From Novosphingobium clariflavum (GTDB lineage: Bacteria; Pseudomonadota; Alphaproteobacteria; Sphingomonadales; Sphingomonadaceae): 64,000 nt of DNA. Location of the stretch: NCBI RefSeq assembly GCF_026420865.1, contig NZ_JAPCWC010000004.1, positions 62,001 to 126,000 on the forward strand, written 5' to 3'. Of the stretch, positions 12,375-22,751 are shown one piece after another (position 1 is the stretch's first letter; the number at the start of each line of letters is the position of its first letter). Under the pieces are notes generated by a model. That model did not search any database. It saw only the letters and a program-made list of their open reading frames with translations, and was not told the origin of the DNA. A program made the position numbers and the translations under genes.

Positions 12375-12406
12375 GCAAGCCGGAAAGGCGCAGGCACGCA
12401 CCATGA
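12356..12406 (+). CDS. 16-codon leader ORF overlapping the acvB start
   Basis: ATG at 12356 opens a 16-residue peptide, MFAPPCGKPERRRHAP, that stops at TGA 12404-12406. The A of the acvB ATG (12403) gives an ATGA overlap. AAGGAA at 12345-12350 lies 5 bases before the leader ATG and is a far better ribosome-binding site than anything 5-9 bases before acvB. This suggests that acvB is translated by coupling to the leader. The di-proline and tri-arginine runs could slow ribosomes. It has not been compared between species. Confidence 0.5.
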   Translation: MFAPPCGKPERRRHAP

Positions 12407-13230
12407 AAAGGGCAGCCTATTCCCCCCGCCTGACTTCCAACCTGGGCGCCTCCAACCCGGGCCGGCGCCAGCGCCGCCGCCGGACCCGCCACGCGCTGGT
12501 TGCGGCGCTGGTGGCCGTGCTCGCCGTGCTCGGCTGGCTGGCCTGGCTCGGCGCCTTCGACGCCAGCCCCTTGCGCGCGCTGCCCCCGCGCGGCGACAGC
12601 GGCGACAGCCGCAAGGACTATGCCGCCGTGCTGATCTCGGGCGACATGGGCCCGCGCGCAGGGATGGGCGCCCCGGTGGCCCAGGGGCTTGCCGACCACG
12701 GCGTCGCCACCGTCTCGATCAATGCGCTGAACTACTTCCGCGTCCGCCGCAGCCCTGCCGAAGTGAGCGCGATCATGGCCCAGGCGATCCGCCGGGCGAT
12801 GGCGCTGGGGCACGTCGACAAGGTGGTGGTGCTGGGCCAGTCGTTCGGCGCCGACATGGTCCATGTCGGGCTCGAGCACCTGCCGGCGGACCTGCGCGCC
12901 CACGTGGCGCTGGTGGTGCTGACAGTGCCCACGCGCACCGTGTTCCTGCGCGTCTCGCCGCTCGAATGGCTGGACCGGACCACGCCGGACGCCATGGCCA
13001 TCACCAGCGCCCGCAAGCTCGACTGGGTGCCGGTGGTCTGCATTCGCGGCCAGCAGGAGACCGACAGCCTCTGCCCGCTGCTGCACCTGCCGCACCTGAC
13101 CCAGCTGGCCCTGCCCGGCGACCACTACCTCGAACATGACGCCGACCGGGTGTTCACCACCATCCGCACGGTGATCGCCGCCCATTTCCAGCCCGCGCAC
13201 CTGACCCGCCTTCCGGAGCCTGCCCGATGA
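12403..13230 (+). CDS. acvB: AcvB/VirJ family serine hydrolase (predicted lysyl-phosphatidylglycerol hydrolase)
   Basis: A 275-residue alpha/beta hydrolase of the AcvB/VirJ family, anchored by a membrane helix at about 30-50 with the enzyme domain (about 72-265) in the periplasm. The nucleophile elbow is GQSFG with Ser147, and a likely catalytic His sits in PGDHYLEHD. In Rhizobium and Agrobacterium, AcvB is encoded next to LpiA and hydrolyses lysyl-phosphatidylglycerol. Here the order is acvB, a DUF2147 gene and mprF/lpiA, which supports the same substrate. The stop overlaps the next ATG (ATGA), and a short leader ORF overlaps its own start. Agrobacterium AcvB carries an extra N-terminal domain that is absent here, so in length it is closer to VirJ. 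Confidence 0.82.
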   Translation: MKRAAYSPRLTSNLGASNPGRRQRRRRTRHALVAALVAVLAVLGWLAWLGAFDASPLRALPPRGDSGDSRKDYAAVLISGDMGPRAGMGAPVAQGLADHGVATVSINALNYFRVRRSPAEVSAIMAQAIRRAMALGHVDKVVVLGQSFGADMVHVGLEHLPADLRAHVALVVLTVPTRTVFLRVSPLEWLDRTTPDAMAITSARKLDWVPVVCIRGQQETDSLCPLLHLPHLTQLALPGDHYLEHDADRVFTTIRTVIAAHFQPAHLTRLPEPAR

Positions 13231-13697
13231 TCCGCCGCCTGCTGACGCACAGCCGCGCCCTCACGCTCAACCTCAGCCTCGGCCTGACGCTCGGCGTGAT
13301 GGGCGCTCTCGCCGCGGCCTCGCCGGCCGACGCGGTGCCCGGCATGGCCGCGCAGCACCTGCTCAACCCCTATGGCCGCTGGCTCAACCCGGCGGGCGAC
13401 GTCGAGGTTTCGGTCGCGCCTTGCGGCACGCTGCTGTGCGGCACGGTGACCTGGGTCGGCGGACAGGCGCTGGCCGACGCCGCCGATGCCGGGGTCTCCC
13501 ACCTCGTCGGCACCCAGCTGCTGCAGGGCTACCGGCGGCAGGACGCGGGCAACTGGCAAGGGCAGGTCTTCGTGCCCGACATGGGCTCGACCTTCTTCTC
13601 GCGCATCCACCAGCCCGACGAGGGCCACCTCAAGATCAGCGGCTGCATCCTCCACGGCCTGCTCTGCAAGTCGCAGGTCTGGACGCGGCGACCGTGA
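13227..13697 (+). CDS. DUF2147 secreted protein
   Basis: A 156-residue protein with a cleavable signal peptide (helix around 12-32, then ASPADA) and a DUF2147 domain. Diagnostic features are GRWLNPAGDVEVSVAPCG, a second LCGTVTW cysteine, the W-x-G-x-V-F-x-P-D-M-G strand and a C-terminal GC...LCKSQVWTR segment, giving four cysteines that could pair in the periplasm. The function of DUF2147 is unknown; it is a small beta-rich, lipocalin-like domain. It overlaps acvB upstream (ATGA) and mprF downstream (GTGA), so it sits inside the lysyl-phosphatidylglycerol operon and may be a periplasmic partner. That role is inference. Confidence 0.85.
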   Translation: MIRRLLTHSRALTLNLSLGLTLGVMGALAAASPADAVPGMAAQHLLNPYGRWLNPAGDVEVSVAPCGTLLCGTVTWVGGQALADAADAGVSHLVGTQLLQGYRRQDAGNWQGQVFVPDMGSTFFSRIHQPDEGHLKISGCILHGLLCKSQVWTRRP

Positions 13698-16270
13698 ACC
13701 GGCCCGCCCCCCTTTCACAGCTGAAACCGCTGGTCCATCGCCTGGCGGTTCCCGCCCAGCTGGCGCTGGCCGTGCTGGTGCTGGTGCTGGCGGGGATGAG
13801 CCTGCGCCACATGGCGATGCGGCTGGATCTCCACGCGGTGCTGCGCGATGCCCGCGCCCTGCCGGTCTGGCGGCTGGCGGCGGCATTGGGCTTCACCGCT
13901 GCAAGCTACCTGCTGCTGACGATCTACGATGTCATGGCCCTGCGCGCGATCGGCAAGCCGCTGCCCTGGCGCGCCGCCGCGCTGGCCTCGTTCACCAGCT
14001 ATACGCTCAGCCACAATCTCGGCTTCGGCATCATCACCGGGGCCGCCGCGCGGCTGCGCGTCTATGGCGCGCGCGGCCTCTCGACCGGAGATGTCGCCCG
14101 CGTCACCGCGATCGCCGGGGTCACGTTCTGGAGCGGCGTGCTCGCCTCCGCCGCGCTGGCGCTGCTGGTCCACCGTCAGCCGCTGACGGTTCCGGGCCAT
14201 GTCCTGTCGCTGGCCATGCAGCACGCGGCGGGCGCCGGGTTGCTGGTCCTGCTCGTTCTCGCCGCCCTGCTCGGCAAGCGCTGGCACCTGCCCGGCCCCG
14301 GCGGCATGGCGCGCATGACCGCAGCGGCGCTGGCCGACATCTCCGCCGCCTGCGCCGCGCTCTTCGTGCTGCTGCCGCACGCGGCCCCCGCGCTCTATGC
14401 CCCGCTGCTGCTGGCCTATGTGCTGGCCATCGTCGTCGCGCTGGTGAGCCACGTGCCCGGCGGCCTCGGCGTGTTCGAGGCGACCGTGGTCGCGCTCTGC
14501 CCGCAAGCGGCGCCGGGCATGCTGCTGTCCGCGCTGCTGGTCTACCGCATCGTCTATTACCTGCTGCCGCTCTGCGCCGCGCTGGTGCTGCTGGTGCACC
14601 ACGAGCATGCCCGCTGGAAGCGCCCGGCGGGCCTGGCCCTCAAGGCGGGCGAGACGATGCTCACCGCGCTGGCGCCGCGCGCAGTCGCGCTGCTGGTGTT
14701 CCTGGGCGGCGGGATCCTGCTGCTCTCCGGCGCCACGCCTGCCCTGCCTGAGCGCATGGCGGCGATCCGGGGCCTCGTACCGCTGCCCTTCGTCGAGGCC
14801 TCGCAGATCGCCGCCAGCCTCGTGGGCACCCTGCTGCTGGTCCTGGCCCCGGCGCTTTACCGCCGCCTCGACGCCGCCTTCCTGCTCACCCGCGCGCTGC
14901 TCGTGGCGGGCGCGGCGTTCTCGCTGGCCAAGGGCCTCGACTATGAAGAGGCCGTGACCCTGCTCGCCGTCGCGGGCGTGCTGCAACTGGCGCGGCGCGG
15001 CTTCTGGCGGCGTACCGCGCTCACCACCGACGTGATGAGCGCCAACTGGATCCTCGCCATGGTGGCGACGATCACGCTGGTCATCGTGATCGGCTATTTC
15101 ACCCAGACCTTCCCGGCCTATCGCGGCAGCCTCTGGTGGAAGTTCGCCTGGTCGGGCGATGCCTCGCGCTACATGCGGGCGAGCTTTGCCGTCGCCGTGG
15201 CGACCGGCGCCTTCGTGGTGCTGGCGCTGCTGCGCCCCTCGCGCCACTGCGGCCTGCCCGATGAAGGCCCGGTGGACGTCGACGAGGCCCTCACCCACGC
15301 CGTCCGCTCGGAATCGATGCTGGCGCTGACCGGGGACAAGCTGTTCCTGGCCGGGCCCGGCAACCGCAGCCTGCTGATGTACCAGGTGCGCGGCCATTCC
15401 TGGATCGTCATGGGCGATCCGGTGGGCGAACCGGCGGACTGGCCCGAACTGCTCTGGCGCCTGCGCGAACGGGCCGACGCCAATCAGGGCCGGGTGCTGC
15501 TCTATCAGGTCACCCCCGCCGTGCTGCCCATCGCCATCGACATGGGCCTGCAACTGATGAAATACGGCGAGGAAGCCCGCGTCGACCTCGCCCGGTTCTC
15601 GCTCGACGGCCCCGCCGCCCGCCCGCTGCGCCACGCCGTGCGCCGCGCCGAGCGCGAGGGCGCCGAGTTCTCCATCGTCCCCGCCGCCCGCGCCGGCGCG
15701 ATCATGGGCGAACTGCGGCTGGTCTCGGACGATTGGCTGCGCGCCAAGGGCCAGCGCGAGAAAGCCTTCAGCGTCGGCCGCTTCGACGAAGCCTATATCG
15801 CCCGCTGCGACATCGCCGTGGTGCGCAAGCAAGGCGCGATTGTCGCCTTCGCCAACTTGTGGAAGACGGCGGGGCGCGAGGAACTCTCGGTAGACCTCAT
15901 GCGCCACCGCGCCGAGGTGCCTTATGGCTGCATGGACTTCCTGTTCACGCGTCTGATGCTCTGGGGCCGGCAGGAAGGGTATGCGTGGTTCAACCTTGGC
16001 CTCGCGCCGCTGTCGGGCATCGAGGCCCGCCGCCTCGCCCCGACATGGGCGCGCGCGGCCGGCATGCTGTTCCGCCACGGCGCCGCGTTCTACGGCTTCG
16101 AGGGCCTGCGCAACTACAAGGAGAAGTTCGCGCCCTTGTGGGAACCCCGCTTCATCGCCTGCCACGGCGGCGTCGCGACCGGCCGCGCCCTGCTCGACCT
16201 GCAAGCCCTGATCGGCGACGGGCGGAGTGCGGGGAGATTGCGCGCAGGGCAGCGCAAGACGGCTTCGTAA
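13694..16270 (+). CDS. mprF: Bifunctional lysylphosphatidylglycerol synthase/flippase (MprF/LpiA)
   Basis: An 858-residue inner-membrane protein. The N-terminal part (about 1-530) has some 13 hydrophobic helices of the MprF flippase type, including SHNLGFGIITGAAARLRVYG. The C-terminal part (about 560-858) is the DUF2156 acyltransferase-like domain that uses lysyl-tRNA to aminoacylate phosphatidylglycerol; it shows WIVMGDPVG, VDLMRHRAE and a final GLRNYKEKFAPLWEPRF. The length matches MprF (about 840-860). Start is GTG at 13694, overlapping the DUF2147 stop as GTGA. Lysyl-PG lowers negative surface charge and gives resistance to cationic peptides and acid. Alanine instead of lysine is possible. 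Confidence 0.92.
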   Translation: MNRPAPLSQLKPLVHRLAVPAQLALAVLVLVLAGMSLRHMAMRLDLHAVLRDARALPVWRLAAALGFTAASYLLLTIYDVMALRAIGKPLPWRAAALASFTSYTLSHNLGFGIITGAAARLRVYGARGLSTGDVARVTAIAGVTFWSGVLASAALALLVHRQPLTVPGHVLSLAMQHAAGAGLLVLLVLAALLGKRWHLPGPGGMARMTAAALADISAACAALFVLLPHAAPALYAPLLLAYVLAIVVALVSHVPGGLGVFEATVVALCPQAAPGMLLSALLVYRIVYYLLPLCAALVLLVHHEHARWKRPAGLALKAGETMLTALAPRAVALLVFLGGGILLLSGATPALPERMAAIRGLVPLPFVEASQIAASLVGTLLLVLAPALYRRLDAAFLLTRALLVAGAAFSLAKGLDYEEAVTLLAVAGVLQLARRGFWRRTALTTDVMSANWILAMVATITLVIVIGYFTQTFPAYRGSLWWKFAWSGDASRYMRASFAVAVATGAFVVLALLRPSRHCGLPDEGPVDVDEALTHAVRSESMLALTGDKLFLAGPGNRSLLMYQVRGHSWIVMGDPVGEPADWPELLWRLRERADANQGRVLLYQVTPAVLPIAIDMGLQLMKYGEEARVDLARFSLDGPAARPLRHAVRRAEREGAEFSIVPAARAGAIMGELRLVSDDWLRAKGQREKAFSVGRFDEAYIARCDIAVVRKQGAIVAFANLWKTAGREELSVDLMRHRAEVPYGCMDFLFTRLMLWGRQEGYAWFNLGLAPLSGIEARRLAPTWARAAGMLFRHGAAFYGFEGLRNYKEKFAPLWEPRFIACHGGVATGRALLDLQALIGDGRSAGRLRAGQRKTAS

Positions 16271-16340
16271 GCGCGGCTCCACCCACCACCCACCACCCAC
16301 CCCGCTCATGCCGAGCGTGTCGAACCATGGGGAACCGCAG

Positions 16341-16379
16341 CGCCCGGCCCCGGGGCCTTCGACAAGCTGAGGCCGGGCG
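16341..16379. repeat. CTTCGACAAGCT-core repeat element, copy 3
   Basis: GCCTTCGACAAGCTGA is enclosed by a 9-bp stem, CGCCCGGCC (16341-16349) with GGCCGGGCG (16371-16379). It is the only structured sequence between the convergent mprF and the small gene at 16421, so it may end both transcripts. Confidence 0.65.
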
Positions 16380-16420
16380 GGACGGGAAGGTCCGCAGCGG
16401 CGGCGCAACCCGAACGCCTG

Positions 16421-16702
16421 CTACCCCTCGCGCCGCTCGAACGAGACCGGCACCGCCAGCCGGAACGGCAGGTCGGGCGAGGCGATGCGCGATTCGCTGC
16501 CGTTGTCGTGGATCAGCACCGCACGGCCGACGCCCGGCGTTGCCACCACGGCCACCACGCTATCGACCCATTCGTGCAGCAGTGCCTTGGCGCGGGCCAG
16601 TTCGGCCTCGGCACGGGTGGTGGTGCCCGAGGCTTCGAGTTCGGCTTCGAGTTCGACGATCCGCGCGGTGGCCTCGCCGATGCGGTCGGTGTTCTCGCTC
16701 AT
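16421..16702 (-). CDS. Small protein of unknown function with a helical N-terminus
   Basis: A 93-residue soluble protein. Residues about 5-48 are strongly helical and charged (IGEATARIVELEAELEASG, AEAELARAKALLHEWVDS) and may form a coiled coil. The second half is beta-like. It has no signal peptide. I do not recognise a family. GAGGAA lies about 9 bases before the ATG, supporting expression. It is a single gene between two repeat-bearing gaps. Confidence 0.6.
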   Translation of the reverse strand: MSENTDRIGEATARIVELEAELEASGTTTRAEAELARAKALLHEWVDSVVAVVATPGVGRAVLIHDNGSESRIASPDLPFRLAVPVSFERREG

Positions 16703-17029
16703 GATCGGGGTTCCTCGGCAAACATCGTTCGCCTAGGTGGCCACCGCCGAGGCACGAGGCAAGGCCCCGGCAATCGCTCTCGCGTTGAGTGTACTGCGGG
16801 TGCGCCAGTCGCATCCGCGAATGGCTTGCGGCACCGGCCCTCTCCCACTCCCGACCACCCATAGGGTAGGATCGCCGCGAGGTCGGCGGGTGCCGCCAAA
16901 ATCCGCACGAGGCGGATTTTCGAGCCTTAGAGCAGTTTCCGATCCGACTGCATCGGATCAACTGCTCTAAGATTTTGGTTTTACGCGTTTTCCGAGTCAT
17001 CAGGTGATACCACCTGATTGGAAAACGCT
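16703..17029. other. Gene-free stretch carrying a composite palindrome
   Basis: No credible gene is seen in these 327 bases. The left half is plain GC-rich sequence with no clear signals. The right half (16927-17028) holds the two-part palindromic repeat, ending just before the stop codon of the L,D-transpeptidase gene. Confidence 0.6.
16927..17028. repeat. Composite dispersed repeat with two nested palindromes
   Basis: Part one, 16927-16970, is TTAGAGCAGTT ... AACTGCTCTAA with an inner GATCCG/CGGATC pair. Part two, 16985-17028, is GCGTTTTCC ... GGAAAACGC with an inner ATCAGGTG/CACCTGAT pair. A fused, shortened copy occurs at 2919-2966. Both arms are AT-richer than the surroundings. Such elements are probably folded RNA or MITE/REP-like units; here it sits at the 3' end of the L,D-transpeptidase gene. 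Confidence 0.75.
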
Positions 17030-18520
17030 TTAAAGCGGGTTATCCAGCTTGATGACTTCTTCCTCGCTCGCGCGCTGGGTGGTCTTGAGCTGGCGCGGGG
17101 CGACGAAGCTGTCGAGCACCGGCTTGTCGCGCGCATAGAGGTCGTTGAACGCCTTCAGTTCGCCGTCGATCGCGCGGGCGAAGGTGAAGTAGGTGAGGTA
17201 GACCGGGAAGGTCCGCGTCATCGACACCTTGGTATATTCGCCCGAGCGCGAGATCTCCGCGGCTTCGGCGGCGGTCTTCTGGGCGCCGAGGATCGCCATC
17301 GTCATGCCCAGTTCCACCGCGCGCTCGGTGCGGATGCAGCCGTGGCTGAAGGCGCGCACGTCGGCGTTGAAGTACTGCTTCGAGGGCGTGTCGTGCAGGT
17401 AGATCGCGTGCGGGTTGGGCATGTCGATCTTCATCAGGCCCAGCGAATTGGTCGGCCCCGGCTGCTGGACGACGGTGATCACGCCGTCCGCGCTCTTGGT
17501 CGCCTTGTAGCCGGCGCGCTTCGCCCAGGCCGGGTTGCCCAGCACCTTGGCGCCCAGCCCCTCACCCTTGACGATCGACTGCGGCACCGTCCAGGTCGGG
17601 TTGAAGACGACGGCGCTGACCGTCTCGGCGAGCTGCGGCGTCGCGGTGCGGCCGGGCTTGCCGACCACCGTCTTGTAGCTGCGGATGATCCGGTTCTTCA
17701 CCACGAGGCGCAGCTGGAACTCGGGAATGTTGGTCATCAGGTAGACATCGCCGAGGTCGCGGGCGAGCCAGCGCCAGCGGTCCATGTTCGCCTGGATCAG
17801 CGCGCGGCGCGCCTTGTCGGCCACCGGCGTCGCATTGTAGGCGGCCTTGAGCGCGGCATAGTCCGGGTTGGTCGGCGCCAGTTCGTCGACGACGCCGGCG
17901 ACATCGTGGTTCGAGAGCGCCTGCGCCATGATCTGCGCGGTGGGCATCACGTCCTGGTCGGGGTCGACCGCGAACCACTGCACGCGCTGCGTCATCGGCG
18001 TGCGGCCATCGCGCAAGTCCTCGATCAGCCAGCCGAACACCCGGCTCGCCAGCTGGTCGAGCGCATCGCCCTCACCCGCGGCGATCGCCGCCTTGAGCGC
18101 GGCGGGCTGGTAGTCGGCCGGGATCAGACCTTCCTTGCCGATATAGCCGATGGTCTGCAGCAGCGCCTTGGCATCGGCCAGCGACCACGACATCACCGGC
18201 TCGGCCAGCAAGGCATCGGACTTGCCCGGTGCCGGCGCCGCGAGCGGCACCACGGGAGCGCCCGGGCTCGTCGCGGCCGGCACCGCGGCAGGAGCGGCGG
18301 ACGCGGCCACCCGCGGGGACGGGGTCTTCGCTGCCGCAGGCGCGGTGCCGGTGGCCTGCGCGGCGGGCAGGATCGAGGTCGGCGTCGAAAGCTTCTTCGC
18401 CTTCTGGCTGCTCTGGCCGGCGGCCGTGTCGGCCTTCTGCGCCGCTACCGGCTGCGCGAGGACGCCCGTCGCCGCGACAACCGCCAGAACGCTGCAACCG
18501 AACCGCTTGAAACTCGCCAT
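17030..18520 (-). CDS. L,D-transpeptidase family protein (YcbB-like)
   Basis: A 496-residue exported enzyme predicted to form 3-3 crosslinks in peptidoglycan or attach proteins to it. A signal peptide covers about 1-27 (ending AQPVAAQ). An Ala/Pro-rich linker of about 80 residues follows, then a helical scaffold region, and the YkuD catalytic domain in the C-terminal half. The active-site motif is SHGCIR with His393 and nucleophile Cys395. The size and the insertion in the catalytic domain fit the YcbB group. ATG at 18520 is chosen because it begins the signal peptide; the open frame upstream is not credible. Divergent from the EamA gene. Confidence 0.9.
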   Translation of the reverse strand: MASFKRFGCSVLAVVAATGVLAQPVAAQKADTAAGQSSQKAKKLSTPTSILPAAQATGTAPAAAKTPSPRVAASAAPAAVPAATSPGAPVVPLAAPAPGKSDALLAEPVMSWSLADAKALLQTIGYIGKEGLIPADYQPAALKAAIAAGEGDALDQLASRVFGWLIEDLRDGRTPMTQRVQWFAVDPDQDVMPTAQIMAQALSNHDVAGVVDELAPTNPDYAALKAAYNATPVADKARRALIQANMDRWRWLARDLGDVYLMTNIPEFQLRLVVKNRIIRSYKTVVGKPGRTATPQLAETVSAVVFNPTWTVPQSIVKGEGLGAKVLGNPAWAKRAGYKATKSADGVITVVQQPGPTNSLGLMKIDMPNPHAIYLHDTPSKQYFNADVRAFSHGCIRTERAVELGMTMAILGAQKTAAEAAEISRSGEYTKVSMTRTFPVYLTYFTFARAIDGELKAFNDLYARDKPVLDSFVAPRQLKTTQRASEEEVIKLDNPL

Positions 18521-18744
18521 CTTGTCCTGAACCTGCCTGTCGTGATGAACCCCGGGGGGACGGGGTGGGAAAGCGGTCCGCCAAGACCGCGTCAGAAATA
18601 TCGCTTTGCCCCCAACTGACCCCATGTTCAAGGATTTCGCCTGACCCTGCGATGAATTGAGCGATGAATGGCGCAACGGAACAGGCTCGCCGGACGGCAT
18701 GGGACTTGCGCCCGCCCCGGCATGCGGCGAGAGGCAAGGACGTG

Positions 18745-19635
18745 ATGCACGCGCCCGCCCCTGCCCCCCGCTCCCAGTTGATGCCCGTGCTGGCGGTCGT
18801 CGCCGGGATCGCCACGTTCAGCATGATGGACGCCGCCATCAAGGGCGCCTCGCTGGCGGTCGGCGTCTATAGCGCGCTGCTGTTCCGCAATCTTTTCGGC
18901 GCCTTGATGACGTTCCCGCTCTGGCTCGCGGCCGGCCGGCCCATCCCCAGCCGCCAGGTCCTCAAGGTCCATGCCCTGCGCGCAGCGATAACTTCGGCGA
19001 TGGCCGCACTCTTTTTCTATGGCCTTGCACGAATTCCTATGGCCGAGGGAATCGCGCTTTCGTTCGTCTCGCCGATCATCGCGCTCTACTTCGCGGCGCT
19101 GCTGCTGGGCGAGACGATCCGCCGGCGGGCCATTCTCGCCTCGCTGCTCGGGGTCGGCGGCGTCGTCGTGATTCTCGGCGGGAAGCTGGGCGGCGGCGCC
19201 TATTCGGACGAGGCCCTGGCGGGAACGCTGGCGGTGCTGGCCTCCTCGGTGTTCTATGCCGCGAACCTCGTCCTCCAGCGCAAGCAGGCGCTGCTGGCCG
19301 GCCCGGTCGAGGTGGCGATGGCACAGAACCTCATCGTCACACTGATTTTCCTGGTTTTCTCGCCGTGGTTCGCGGTCCTGCCCGAAGTCCGCAGTCTTGG
19401 CCTGATCGCCGCCGGCGCCGCCCTTGCCACCGCCGCCCTGCTGTTCCTCGCCTGGGGCTATGCACGCGCCGAGACCCAGGTGCTGCTGCCGATCGAATAT
19501 ACCGGCTTCCTCTGGGCCGCGCTGCTCGGCTGGCTGATGTTCGACGAGACGCTGGGTTTCGCCACGGTTGCGGGCACGTTGCTGATCGTTGTCGGCTGCT
19601 GGATTGGTGCAAGAAACGCAACGACCTCGACGTAG
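18745..19635 (+). CDS. EamA/DMT family transporter
   Basis: A 296-residue inner-membrane protein with ten predicted helices arranged as two EamA repeats, the fold of drug/metabolite exporters. The first repeat includes ALLFRNLFGALMTFPLWL and AEGIALSFVSPIIALYFAALLLGE. The second ends EYTGFLWAALLGWLMFDETLG, a classic EamA signature. ATG at 18745 is preferred over the earlier start at 18664 because AAGGA lies just upstream and the first helix then begins near residue 13. Substrate unknown. A hairpin follows at 19663. Confidence 0.9.
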   Translation: MHAPAPAPRSQLMPVLAVVAGIATFSMMDAAIKGASLAVGVYSALLFRNLFGALMTFPLWLAAGRPIPSRQVLKVHALRAAITSAMAALFFYGLARIPMAEGIALSFVSPIIALYFAALLLGETIRRRAILASLLGVGGVVVILGGKLGGGAYSDEALAGTLAVLASSVFYAANLVLQRKQALLAGPVEVAMAQNLIVTLIFLVFSPWFAVLPEVRSLGLIAAGAALATAALLFLAWGYARAETQVLLPIEYTGFLWAALLGWLMFDETLGFATVAGTLLIVVGCWIGARNATTST

Positions 19636-19662
19636 GTCTGCACCCAGCCCCCCTTGACCTCC

Positions 19663-19689
19663 GGCCCCGGAACGCGCATCGGCGGGGCC
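19663..19689 (+). terminator. Hairpin between the EamA gene and acnA
   Basis: GGCCCCG (19663-19669) pairs with CGGGGCC (19683-19689), 27 bases after the EamA stop. There is no T-tract. It probably separates the two transcription units. Confidence 0.45.
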
Positions 19690-19809
19690 GCAGACTCCGC
19701 TTTGTCGCGATGCAGCACGGCACTCCTTTTCGGGACCTGGCCAGTTCGGTTCCGTCGAGGGGCCGCGCTATTGGCGACAGGCTTCATACAGAAGGGGATA
19801 AGACCCAAA

Positions 19810-22482
<2,673 letters not shown>

Positions 22483-22512
22483 GCCGCCAGCCGCCTTACC
22501 GGCTCAAGAAGG

Positions 22513-22549
22513 AAACCCCGTCCCGCGTTCGCGCGGGGCGGGTTTTTTT
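22513..22549 (+). terminator. Rho-independent terminator of acnA
   Basis: A GC stem (CCCCGTCCCGCG with CGCGGGGCGGG) around a TTCG tetraloop is followed by seven T residues, 30 bases after the acnA stop. Confidence 0.9.
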
Positions 22550-22567
22550 CGTGGCGCCCGACCGCCT

Positions 22568-22616
22568 GCCGAGAGCGGCCGCCTTGCCGAGAGCGGCCGC
22601 CTTGCCGAGACCGGCC
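22568..22616. repeat. 18-bp tandem repeat, 2.7 copies
   Basis: GCCGAGAGCGGCCGCCTT occurs at 22568-22585 and 22586-22603, followed by a partial unit GCCGAGACCGGCC at 22604-22616. The region is non-coding, between the acnA terminator and the terminator of the opposing gene. Confidence 0.85.
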
Positions 22617-22630
22617 GTACGCAGCGGGCA

Positions 22631-22670
22631 CAAAAAAGGGAGAAGCGCCCCCCGACGCTTCCCCCTTCTT
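22631..22670 (-). terminator. Rho-independent terminator of the Ser/Thr-rich protein gene
   Basis: Read on the minus strand, AAGGGGGAAGCG pairs with CGCTTCTCCCTT and is followed by a T-tract (the A-run at 22632-22637). It lies about 80 bases beyond the stop codon at 22752. Confidence 0.8.
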
Positions 22671-22751
22671 CCAGACCCCGCCCCCGGTCTTGCGGGGCCG
22701 CGATCCGGGCCGGCCCGTCGCAGCGGCGGCCGGATGATCTCCTGGCGGCGC

